Shown here: positions 55,734-64,000 of the stretch, piece after piece | How the letters are laid out: each line of letters opens with the position of its first letter | Position numbering within the stretch: the first letter of the stretch is position 1 | From: Pomphorhynchus laevis | Taxonomy: Eukaryota; Acanthocephala; Palaeacanthocephala; Echinorhynchida; Pomphorhynchidae | Assembly: GCA_012934845.2 (NCBI GenBank) | Contig: WNNJ02001333.1 | Location: forward strand, 173,371-237,370 | Length of the DNA: 64,000 bases | Direction of reading: 5' to 3' | Made by a program: the position numbers and the translations under genes | The notes under the pieces: generated by a model | Seen by the model: the letters and a program-made list of their open reading frames with translations, nothing else | What the model was told of the DNA's origin: nothing | Databases searched by the model: none

Positions 55734-56680
55734 ACGTGGCAAATGCGTGCAAAATGCACGCTTACATGACCACTAACAAACAAAAAAGAACATCAAAAGT
55801 CACAGATAATTAGTTAATTGTTGAAATGGAATTGGATTTGGCGTTTGAAGCACGGCATAGATGTTGATTGGCGGATATGAATAGGCAGTTGATTCCACAA
55901 GAGAGGAGCAGCCACAGCGAAGGAGCGGAAGCCAAAAGAGGTAGAGTAGATTGGGACATGTAAAAGAAGGGAATTACAGGAACGCAGAGCACAATACACA
56001 GTACTAGAATTGTCGAAAAAAGGAAGGTTGAGAAATGAAGGTGTATGAGAAGTTATAAGGCGAAAAGCAATGATAAGAAGACGAATTTGAACACGACAAT
56101 AAATGGTAGGCCAATCAAGAGAAACAAGATAGTGGGATGTATGATCAAAACGACAAAGACGAAGGAGAACTCGGACGGCAGCGTTGATGATGCGTTATGA
56201 AGGAAGAAGAGTGGATTTAGGTGAGTTGAAAAATAGACTAAGACAGTAATCAAGTCTTGAGAAAAGAAGAGAAGATATTAGAGTCATACAAGAAGGGAAA
56301 TCGATCAATCTACGAACTTGACGGAGATTGCGGAGTATCAAGGTAGATGAGCGTACTTTATCACTAACGAAAGGTTTAAGTGAAAGTCGGTTGTCGAAAT
56401 GAAAGCCTAGGAAAACGAGATTATCAACGATAGGAAGAATTGTAGAATTTAATGATACGGAAGGAGTTCTACGCCGAAGCTTCGAGGTAGGATCCACATA
56501 ATTTTAGATTTATCAGGATTCAGAGAAAGGCGAAGGGAAGAAAGATGATTGGAAATTGAGACAAGACAGTCGGAAGCATAAACACTAAGATCATGAATAC
56601 GATAAGCAAGTGCGTGAGCATAGATGAGAATGTCATCAGCATATTGCATAACAGTTGTGGCGAAGATATTGTAACTTTCA
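55734..56680 (-). mobile_element. L2-like LINE, RT motif C to 3' end
   Basis: 5'-truncated on the minus strand: QYADDILIYAHALAYRIHDL, LNPDKSKIMWILP, LVFLGFHFDNRLSLKPFVSD, RRLIDFPSCMTLISSLLFSR and LDYCLSLFF, then GFRSFAVAAPLLWNQLPIHI (the CR1/L2-group C-terminus). The 3' end has a GCGTGC/GCACGC hairpin at 55745-55761. It is better preserved than the copy at 31660-33420. Confidence 0.88.
55814..55999 (-). pseudogene. L2-like LINE RT C-terminus
   Basis: SCNSLLLHVPIYSTSFGFRS, FAVAAPLLWNQLPIHIRQST and PCFKRQIQFHFNN end at the element's own stop, about 65 bp before the 3' hairpin. Confidence 0.85.
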
Positions 56681-57049
56681 ATAATCTAGGCTTATCAGTT
56701 GAATTTTACCAAGACGGAATAACTTCCGAGCATCAAAACAAGAAACTAATTGTTTTCGTCCTTCATCAAGAGCTGAGAAAAACACCACGTAAATTAGATA
56801 TGCCATCATCCACACGGGCTTAAGAATTTTCAGCATTTAATTCATGAATACCACTAACACATTTTAGGATCGGTCAGAGCTAAGAAGATTATAATTAAGA
56901 TGTGTACAGTTTGAAGAAACGTTCTGAGATTTGCACACTGAGATTTAATATTTAGCACTAAATATCGCGTCTTGTCGTTTTCAATTGTTGAAATGGGCAT
57001 TCATCAACATCATTAAATTCATTACTGTTATTATTACAAGACAACATAG

Positions 57050-58090
57050 CGAGCAGAGCTCAAAGTTGCGTCACCAAAAAGAAAAACAAATTAATTACAC
57101 AAAATTTTCTTCCGAAATTCTTTCATTGTAGGGAACGAATCGTTGTCTCGTTCAACTTATTCGATAAATTTACGACCCTTCGATTAAACTGAACAGTGTT
57201 TGAGCGTACAATCCTTTGTTGATTGAGGACTAACGAATGACCGTGCAGCCATTGACCTGATCTAACATCCATTAGTCAGTGTAGTACGTGTCGTGGGTTG
57301 CGAAGAATCGTCCATGTTAGGCACATGTCGCGTAAATCACTGAGAGTGCTAACACTATTCATTGAGTCTTTGTTCGTATGGAAAATTTCTTATTGGGTAA
57401 ACAAGCTTTGTTGCCCGACGGAGCGCACCTTCCAATTTTGCTGACTCCTGTATAGTCCGCGGATAGACGCATTGAGACGCATATAGCAGATTGCTCAAAA
57501 TAAATGCGTTAGCAAAAATCTGAAATGATCGTGGATTAAGAAAATCGAATGTACGACTAATGAAACCTACCATCCGATAAGCCTTAGCACATACATATTC
57601 AGTATTACGATTAGTGGACAAATCAATGGAAATCCAGACGCCGAGATCTTTCACATGGTCTACATTTTCGATTTCATTTTCACAAAGATAGTACTTTGCC
57701 GGCCAAGTACTCTGTCGACCTCGAACAAGCATAAAAGAACATTTAACAGAATTGACTAATAAACCGTTAATTCGAGCCCAATTCACAACTATATATATAT
57801 ATCTGACTGTAGACACTCTGTATCTAAATATGACTTTATGCCTCTCCAGATTTTCAGGTCATCTGCATATAATAGAGACTCAGAGCTCAAGAAGCCTGGT
57901 AAATTATTGATGTATATGGAGAATACCAGTGAACCAAGCACTGTGCCCTGTGGTACACCTAAGTGTGTATGATACCAGCCCGAATAAATGTTATTAACGT
58001 GAACCCAATAAGAGCGGTCAAAGATAAAGTTTGCCACCCAGCGAATTAGAATGGGATCAATGTGACTCCGCTGAGTCACAACCAATTTCG
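57050..58090 (-). mobile_element. CR1-like LINE, RT palm to C-terminus
   Basis: HIDPILIRWVANFIFDRSYW, LGVPQGTVLGSLVFSIYINN and LLYADDLKIWRGIKS are motifs A' to C. INGLLVNSVKCSFMLVRGRQ and VDHVKDLGVWISIDLSTNRN are the thumb. FILSNLLYASQCVYPRTIQE, GALRRATKLVYPIRNFPYEQ and, in other frames to 57100, HVLH and HSLVLNQQRIVRSNTVQFNR are the C-terminus. It is 5'-truncated. Its wording differs from the 39.8-kb family, so it is a second CR1-like subfamily. Confidence 0.85.
57355..57816 (-). pseudogene. CR1-like LINE RT thumb and connection
   Basis: 153 open codons from just after motif C (SDIYI...VVNWARINGLLVNSVKC) to the FPYEQRLNE segment. The last residues precede a stop at 57355. Confidence 0.8.
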
Positions 58091-58599
58091 AATAACAAAA
58101 TAAGGTTTTTATTTGATTGCAGATTTTAGAGCAATATCGTGTACTGTTTTAAAGAAATAGGTACCTTTTTTCTGCTTACGTATTGTTAATTCTTTCGTCG
58201 ATGTATATCATTCGTCGTACAGTGTTATATGGTATGTAATGTTATCCAAGAATAGTTGTATAATTAGTTGTTTGTTTAAGCTGTTAAATTTTTTGTTTGT
58301 ATGTAATATTTATCCAAGAATAGTCAGTCAAAATAATTATCCAAGAATAGTCAGTCATATAGTTATCAAAACTCCAGCTTAAAGTGTTCAAAACCTTTGG
58401 AGATCGCGACGCTTTAAGGATAACATTACCACAATCTAAAATGCACTATTGAATTTAATTTCGAAGTGTATATATTCTAACTAATAAACGTGATATTTTC
58501 CAACGATGTGTTCTCTATACTTATCTTCTTATGTTGATGCATCTACTATTAGTTTACACCAAAGTGAACAAAGCTTCTTACAAGGTGAGTCACAATTAG

Positions 58600-58900
58600 T
58601 AAATTAAAATTAAGATAAAGAAAAATGATTAGTTAATGTATTCACGAAGTCCTTCAACTGTCGTTTGAACGCAGTTTTCGATTTACATGTTATCATGTAA
58701 GCAGGTAGATTATTCCATACCGTGCGCACCCTATCTGGTAAGCCACTACATACATCTCTGACGTGCCAGTTTGCCACGATACAACTTTAAAAGGATGTGA
58801 TTCCATAATATAAAACGAAACACCTTTGGCCATTTTTTCATCCAAATTTTACGATTTTTAAATTTGCGTTATATACTGTTAATGTTGCTACTTTTTTCAT
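58600..58900 (-). mobile_element. CR1-like LINE C-terminal scrap
   Basis: Minus-strand frames read VSWQTGTSEMC...GCARYGIIYLL, which resembles the short R..W..LP...V....L..FK..L end of CR1 ORF2. Heavily decayed. Confidence 0.35.
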
Positions 58901-58909
58901 CTCTTCCAC

Positions 58910-60200
58910 TCTCTCAATTAGCATATTATTGATGCATGCAGATAACTAGACTGTTTTTTGCTACCTGGAAATATGACTGTGACGTAGTTACAAACTTTTT
59001 ATTATCATCATTCATCCACTTTAAATAGTTTTCAAAATGTGGGTACGAATAAGATTATAGCTTGTGTTTCTTCGCTCAATTTGCATATTTATGTTCATTT
59101 ATCTCTGCAATTTTGAAACTGACGACTCTATCTGCAGTGCACACAACAGGGATCATCTTCCAAATACATATTTTAAATGTAACAACAAATTAATACTGAT
59201 AGCACTGTTGATATCTTCTGTGTCAAACATTGTCAACTTGATGATATTATTCAAAATTGCAGGACGCACATTCCTTAAGGTTCAAAGATTACTTAAGGCT
59301 CCTTTTACAAAAAAGAAACTGTAAGCATGATTATATGATTTGCACTCCTTAGTTATTTACACATTTAATTTAGTTATTAATCCAGTCACATGATCTATTT
59401 CCTTAAACGAAGTAACGTGTCCTAAATATTTCCAATCGTACACAGAGAAACGTCAATTGTTTTAAGCGAATTTATTATCTATTTATTTTTAATAATTCTT
59501 CATGTTGTTAATTTTGCATGCTATTTTGGCAAAGCCGTCCTTCATAATGTACCGTTCAAAAACCCTACCCGAAACTTCTTGATCACTGCATTTATATAGC
59601 TTTTTGTAAGATCTGGTCTTATCATGTGTGCCTTCCCACGTTTTTTTTTTCACCGCAAAAGCATCCTGCTTTATCGCCAGGAGCATCTTTTGTGCTGAAA
59701 ATCGATTCTTTCCATTTTGTCTGTTAATCTTAGCTTTCGTGTGCATTTTAGAGTAGACATTCAGAGCATTCTAAATTTAGAAGAAAGAAAAAGTATAATA
59801 AAAAGAAAATAAAAAATCAAATAAACGGAAAAAGTTATTTTATGTTTAAGACAACAAAATAAACGAAACCGTTTAAAAAATAAAAAAGTAAAATCACGCT
59901 TGGCTAAACTGCCGTTGAACGGTTGCGGTTGAGATATACTTGACTATTTTTTCTGTAAATAGGAAGTACAATATGTTTAATTAGACTGTAATCTATCTAA
60001 AACGATAAAATAGTCCATCTTTCATATTATAATACCATTTTGTTTTGTGCTTTTTGTGATTTTGTATAAGCCCCATGTTTCTTTCGTGTCACTATTGTTT
60101 TGTGCAGTAATTATAATTTCAATTTAGGACGGTTTTCAATGTTTTACATCGTAATAAGTGTATTTAACATAAATGAAATGTTTTTGAAAAATACGTTTTC
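58910..60200. other. Mostly non-coding; one unrecognised ORF
   Basis: A+T-rich. The plus-strand frame 59064-59324 has hydrophobic stretches but no family I recognise. A minus-strand ORF at 59489-59746 is listed separately. Confidence 0.4.
59489..59746 (-). CDS. Unrecognised 85-codon basic ORF
   Basis: Starts at ATG (59746), very Lys-rich (MHTKAKINRQNGKNRFSAQK...KTWEGTHDKTRSYKKLYKCS) and ends DGFAKIACKINNMKNY. A run of A residues in the codons (KKKTWEG) sits near a poly-T tract, and a frameshift there is possible. It could be a small host protein or an exon. Not recognised. Confidence 0.25.
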   Translation of the reverse strand: MHTKAKINRQNGKNRFSAQKMLLAIKQDAFAVKKKTWEGTHDKTRSYKKLYKCSDQEVSGRVFERYIMKDGFAKIACKINNMKNY

Positions 60201-60204
60201 GTAA

Positions 60205-60410
60205 GCATTTATAAATAAATAAATAAAGACTTTATTAAATACACCAAAATATAGCATGCAAGAATAAAAAAGGTAGGTCATAACCAACTCAGAAAAAATG
60301 ACAGAATTTTCCTTCGTTTTTTCATCTTCCCTTTCTCTTTCATGGCCTCAGGTCCAGTGGGATCTGAGCCCCCAACCGATCCAACACGCCGCCTTGTAAG
60401 CATTTAATGC
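60205..60410 (-). other. CR1-like 3' UTR with TTTA-repeat end
   Basis: On the minus strand 'gtgtatttaataaagtcttt' is followed by three or four 'attt' units and then the flank. Short tandem repeats at the 3' end, not poly(A), are usual for CR1. Confidence 0.6.
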
Positions 60411-60423
60411 ATTGTTATATCAT

Positions 60424-61233
60424 TTAACAGTATCTAAAAACAGATCGATTAATATCGGAATTATTTAAAGCTATTAAAGGAGCCAAATGTTGACTCAACA
60501 CCCTGAGTAAATGCGGATGAATATCATCAGGACCTGAAGAAGATGAAGACGACAAATGTGATAACCTCCAAACCACATCATCCACATTGATAATAATGGG
60601 AGCACTAAAGCACGTAGGAAAACTGACTGTCTGAACACTATCTTTTATGGTCGAACTAGCATTGTGAATGTCAAATGCATTAGCAAACTCATTAGCAACA
60701 TTAGAAGGGGAATTAAGCAACTTACCGTTTGATGATAATCTAGTGATTGCACAATAAGTACGCGTACTTGGACGAACATATGAACAAAAGCGTTTGGGCG
60801 AGCTATTTAAAGATTGCACAATTTGGTCCTCATACTCCATACGTTTCTTAATTATGAGGCGTTTATATGCATTGCGAGCAAGTTTGAATTGAGCAATCAA
60901 ATTACCTTTGTGCCTACACTTTCTGAACAAAGTGTTGCGTCTTTTGAGAGCTTCACGTAGACTACTGTCAAACCACGGAGGCTTCTTATGAGCAGTTTTA
61001 CGTATTAATCTACGCGGAGCAAAATAAGCAGATATACGAATTAGTAAATATCGAATGAAATACCAATGTTCCTGGCTTCCAACATCACTACACTCAAAGT
61101 CCAACGAGGACACAAATTGTTGTAACATCTCAACATCAACATGATACCATGATCTCTTCGTCAATGCAGGTTCGGCATCGATTGCAAGAATATCTGAAGC
61201 TATAAATAGCTTAAACCAAAACACAGTGATCAC
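60424..61233 (-). pseudogene. CR1-like LINE connector and RT fingers
   Basis: 269 open codons, the longest in the window: KKPPWFDSSLREALKRRNTL, ARNAYKRLIIKKRMEYEDQI, SLNSSPKRFCSYVRPSTRTY and LSSSSSSGPDDIHPHLLRVL. It ends just after RT motif 0 at the deletion junction. Confidence 0.85.
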
Positions 61234-61277
61234 TTCCTCTTATTAGAGGATTATAGGATAGGTCACATATCTTACCA

Positions 61278-61733
61278 TTATTGAGAAAATACAAGATCAA
61301 GTATAGAACGTACTCTATAAGTGCCAAATCTAGTAGGAACAGATACATGCGGAATGAGTAATTGATTGCATGCCAAGAACTCCCATAGGTTCTTATCCTC
61401 ACGGAAACAGTTACTAATTATACTGTTGCCATCTTGATCAATCACCGGGGTCGGTAGATTAAAATCACCAAATAAGATGAACGAGTGATCACTCATACTA
61501 CAAGCTCTAGTTAAAATATGCATTAGCTCATCATCTAAAATGGCTAATTTGGGTGTTCGATAAAGATCACCCAATGAAACGTAGAGGCTATATATAACAA
61601 GATCAACTATTAAGCACTCACATGTCCCTTCTCCATTTGAATATCTCACTATATTGCTAATAACGTTCCTATCCTGAACATAAAGTGCTACTCCACCACC
61701 CCTCTTAGGAGGCCATCTATCTGAACGTAACAA
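61278..61733 (-). pseudogene. CR1-like LINE endonuclease
   Basis: RSDRWPPKRGGGVALYVQDR, SLGDLYRTPKLAILDDELMH, FILFGDFNLPTPVIDQDGNS, ACNQLLIPHVSVPTRFGTYR and VRSILDLVFSQ. The final SDHCVLV lies in the overlapping frame 61402-61211. Confidence 0.85.
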
Positions 61734-61968
61734 TTGATAAACTGGAATATATATTACGTTATCAAGAATGGCATTGTGTAATCACTTCACATAAATAGCC
61801 AACACGTCTGTATGCGTATAATGCATCCAAACTCTAACATCATCAAGATTCAAAATTAACCTACGAATATTTGTGTAGCCAATGATAGGAGCACGTTGAG
61901 ACGTGCTACCCCGAGAATGCAGATTAGCATTCGGAATCAAGCAATCGAAGCAAATGAGATCGCCCTCA

Positions 61969-62373
61969 TTACGATTGGACGTCAACGCAAAACGGACTTT
62001 TCTGGACAACTCGAAAATCTCGAATAACTATGTTATCTTTTCCCTCCAAAATGCGACGATTCAACTGAATCCTAGCTTCCATCATCATGTTTCTTTCCTC
62101 CATTGAATAATCATGACGGATACGAACTTTATCACCTAGCAATTTGTTAGAAAGAGACATCACGAATCCAGCCTGTTCATTAGTTTCGAATACCACCCTC
62201 AACAACCTTGGGAAATCCAACTGCTTACCTAAACGATATAGACTAAGCACCTTAATTTGTCCGACAAAGTCACGGCTCTCGCCTGCGCATATCTGAGTTA
62301 GTACTGAATGTACATGGTTTAAATCCGCGTCCATTCTTCTCTGCGTGGTGTATGATGATGGAGCTTCAGGCAA
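61969..62373 (-). pseudogene. CR1-like LINE ORF1, C-terminal domain
   Basis: 134 open codons. LPRLLRVVFETNEQAGFVMS, LSNKLLGDKVRIRHDYSMEE and RIQLNRRILEGKDNIVIRDF are shared with the element ending at 55250. The frame reads on past ORF1 into the region overlapping ORF2. Confidence 0.65.
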
Positions 62374-62884
62374 ATTCTGAAGGATTAAGCATCAATTTCG
62401 CGAGGCTTTGCGCGCTTTACCCGATTGATTCGCATTTATTGGTTACCAGTCATAATGTGACTTGAACTAGAATTGTGAGGATTACAAATATGGGATGAAC
62501 TTTGATCTTCCCGATCATTACAACTGTTTGCCATCAAATCTCCAGACACTTTGCGACCATCAGCATCAGCAAGTGCAACCAACTCACGACTTGTCGCCAC
62601 TACTTGATTTCCAGAGGTTTTTGCAGTTGATTTTGAGTATAGTTTTATGGAACGCGTGCTATTGGAGCAACTGGCAGTAGAACCATCAATCGATTAGGGT
62701 TGATCACGCAATTTCTCGTTGTGGACTAAACGAGTATCCAGAGAATATGCGGGGTGTGCTTTGCTTTTCACGAAGATCGTAGAGCGGCAAGGGAGAAACT
62801 CATCACTGAATTCTTTGACTCCTAGGAAGGTCAATTCTTGGCCTGCGGAGCTATTGCTGGAGATGATCTGATGAAGCTGTTCAG

Positions 62885-63325
62885 TCACTGTACCGCACAT
62901 GCGGAAGTGCTTACTGCCTCTTGTCCAAATGCGAATCGACCGAGACTGTTCGCTAGTATCTTTCGACCAATTAATAGGTGTACATAAAGTATCTTAGAGG
63001 AAAGGCAAAGTTTATTCAATGTCAAATGATTCGATTGGTAAGGTTTTGAAAAAGAGGATGAGATCAACTTTGTGATCTGATTTCTGATATCATCAATTTG
63101 TGCTCGGAGTTCATTGATTTGATATGTTGCGCAGAGTCCACACGTGAAATGGCCACTGTTCACTGCCTGATATTCAATAGGGTGAACAAGGATGCTCCAG
63201 CATTGACAATCTTTTCGATCGCAAGCCACCTGTTTTTCATAGTACTGCACCGTTTGGTCAGGGACACGCTGCTTTCTGCGATTGCGCTTGTTCGCCACCT
63301 TTATTTGCTTCATTGTCGGCTTCAT
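62885..63325 (-). pseudogene. CR1-like LINE ORF1 with Cys/His finger
   Basis: The basic start (QIKVANKRNRRKQRV) is followed by VACDRKDCQCWSILVHPIEY and GHFTCGLCATYQINELRAQIDDIRNQI: a PHD-like finger, then a coiled coil. This is the usual CR1 ORF1 layout. The coiled coil is cut after about residue 90. Confidence 0.7.
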
Positions 63326-63508
63326 TATAATAATAAGGAATTTCTTAAATAAAGGCTTAATTATGGATGTCCAATGATTATATGTTATTAATTGTAAGTT
63401 TTATAACCAAAAGATTTTAACCAGATTGTAAGTAATTAGTTATAATCAAGAATTTTTAAACTGAAATTTTTAATGAAAAATAATTGTGCACGCAGTATTA
63501 GGAATCAA

Positions 63509-63536
63509 TACATTCTCATTCGAATGAGAATGTATA
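63509..63536. repeat. Perfect 26-28-bp palindrome
   Basis: 'tacattctcattcgaatgag...aatgta' reads the same on both strands, centred on 'ttcgaa'. No associated gene is seen. Confidence 0.75.
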
Positions 63537-63629
63537 CAGACCAATGAACAAAAATCTGTTAAAAACGATTACTTAATGAGTTAACTCATTTCTTTAATCG
63601 CTTAAATGATTTTATATAGTTTTCCATGA

Positions 63630-63860
63630 ACAAAGAAAATAATTTTTCTTTATTTGACAAAATTCATTATTTCGATAGCTCCTGCTATCATAATCAGGAT
63701 TACAATAAAATATTGTAATCATTTTATTGTAATGATTTTATTTATCATTTTATTGTAATCCTGATGATGAAAACATGAGCTATCGAAATATTGAATTTTG
63801 CCAAATAAATAAAAATTATTTTCTTTGTTCTTGTAAAACTATATATTCGAAATGGAAGAA
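63630..63860. mobile_element. Palindromic PLE remnant with hammerhead-like cores
   Basis: The outer arms share 'aaagaaaataatttttctttatttg' in inverted form. The minus-strand core at 63667-63697 reads CUGAUUAUG, GAUAGC-AGGA-GCUAUC, GAAAUAAU with a perfect 6-bp helix. The plus-strand core at 63761-63791 has intact CUGAUGA and GAAAUAUU with a weaker helix. A small tandem of 'attttattgtaat' fills the centre. Confidence 0.7.
63667..63697 (-). ncRNA. Hammerhead-like motif with compensatory helix changes
   Basis: Helix II here is GAUAGC/GCUAUC, while most copies have GCUAAC/GUUAGC. Two base pairs differ and both stay Watson-Crick. This supports a real helix, though the core strand is CUGAUUA where CUGAUGA is expected. 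Confidence 0.55.
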
Positions 63861-64000
63861 GATTATGGGTTTAGTATTTTTTATTAAATGATTTTATTTG
63901 GCGAATTCACGAATATTGAAATTCTGAGAAATTTTTTAAACAAATTATCACTTTTTTAAAATAAATATTGTTCTGTTTTCTACTTGTTCTGGGGTGTCTA

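Larger units (their letters stand above)
60205..63335 (-). mobile_element. CR1-like LINE, 5' complete, internally deleted
   Basis: On the minus strand: ORF1 with finger (63325-62885), ORF1 C-terminal part (62373-61969), endonuclease (62009-61211; IGYTNIRRLILNLDDVRVW, PPKRGGGVALYVQ, ILFGDFNLPTPV, RVRSILDLVFS, GSDHCV) and RT N-terminal part (61233-60424; SSSSGPDDIHPHLLRVLSQH). The frame then stops, and a 3' UTR ends in repeated 'aaataaataaat' at 60208-60226. RT palm and C-terminus are missing, so an internal deletion lies near 60420. Confidence 0.85.

Noticed and set aside
56593-56823. Plus-strand ORF of 76 codons (LGLSVEFYQDGITSEHQNKK)
   Set aside because: The first part is antisense to the L2-like RT. 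The remainder is short, with no recognised family and no splice support.

Overview
This is a nuclear window from an animal, most likely an invertebrate. It is strongly A+T-rich, has spliced genes with GT-AG introns, and is crowded with retroelements of several metazoan families: CR1-like, L2-like and RTE-like LINEs, canonical Penelope-like elements (PLEs), and N-terminal-endonuclease 'Naiad'-type PLEs. The sequence alone does not fix the phylum. No tRNA, rRNA, CRISPR or prokaryotic operon structure was seen.

The one clear host gene is on the + strand at about 5.2-19.7 kb. It is the 3' half of a MutS homologue best matched to MSH6, read from 17 exons whose splice phases all agree and which give 645 codons up to the stop at 19723-19725. 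Nine introns are short (47-117 bp). The others, several of them 1.4-3.1 kb, are swollen by PLE, Naiad and RTE debris. The 5' half of the gene (N-terminal and mismatch-binding regions) was not located and probably lies upstream of the window. Two other host candidates are an intact 208-codon ORF of unknown function (30070-30696, minus) and a cysteine-rich Ly6/three-finger-like exon (24405-24742, minus).

Layout: 1-5.2 kb is mostly gene-free A+T-rich DNA with a PLE palindrome and a Naiad tail. 5.2-19.7 kb is MSH6. 20-25.2 kb holds a 325-bp segmental duplication, a nearly perfect inverted PLE pair, a retroelement C-terminal domain and a hairpin minisatellite. 25.6-28.7 kb is an RTE LINE. 30-31 kb is the 208-codon ORF. 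31.6-38.8 kb holds two L2-like LINEs. 39.8-44.1 kb is an almost full-length CR1-like LINE. 44.5-46.2 kb is a Naiad with its N-terminal GIY-YIG nuclease, CxC linker and start of RT. 47-63.4 kb is nested and truncated CR1, L2 and RTE copies, including an RTE inserted in a CR1 with 18-bp target-site duplications.

The most interesting signals are RNA motifs. The canonical PLE remnants carry repeated hammerhead-ribozyme-like cores (CUGAUGA-N-helix II-GAAA-UAUC) arranged as palindromes. Separately, four Naiad 3' tails, all inside MSH6 introns, share a three-way-junction fold with the same core parts in circularly permuted order (GAAA, hairpin, hairpin, CUGAUGA), with compensatory changes in the closing helix. 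This looks like a type-II hammerhead-like RNA in an element class reported to lack canonical hammerheads.
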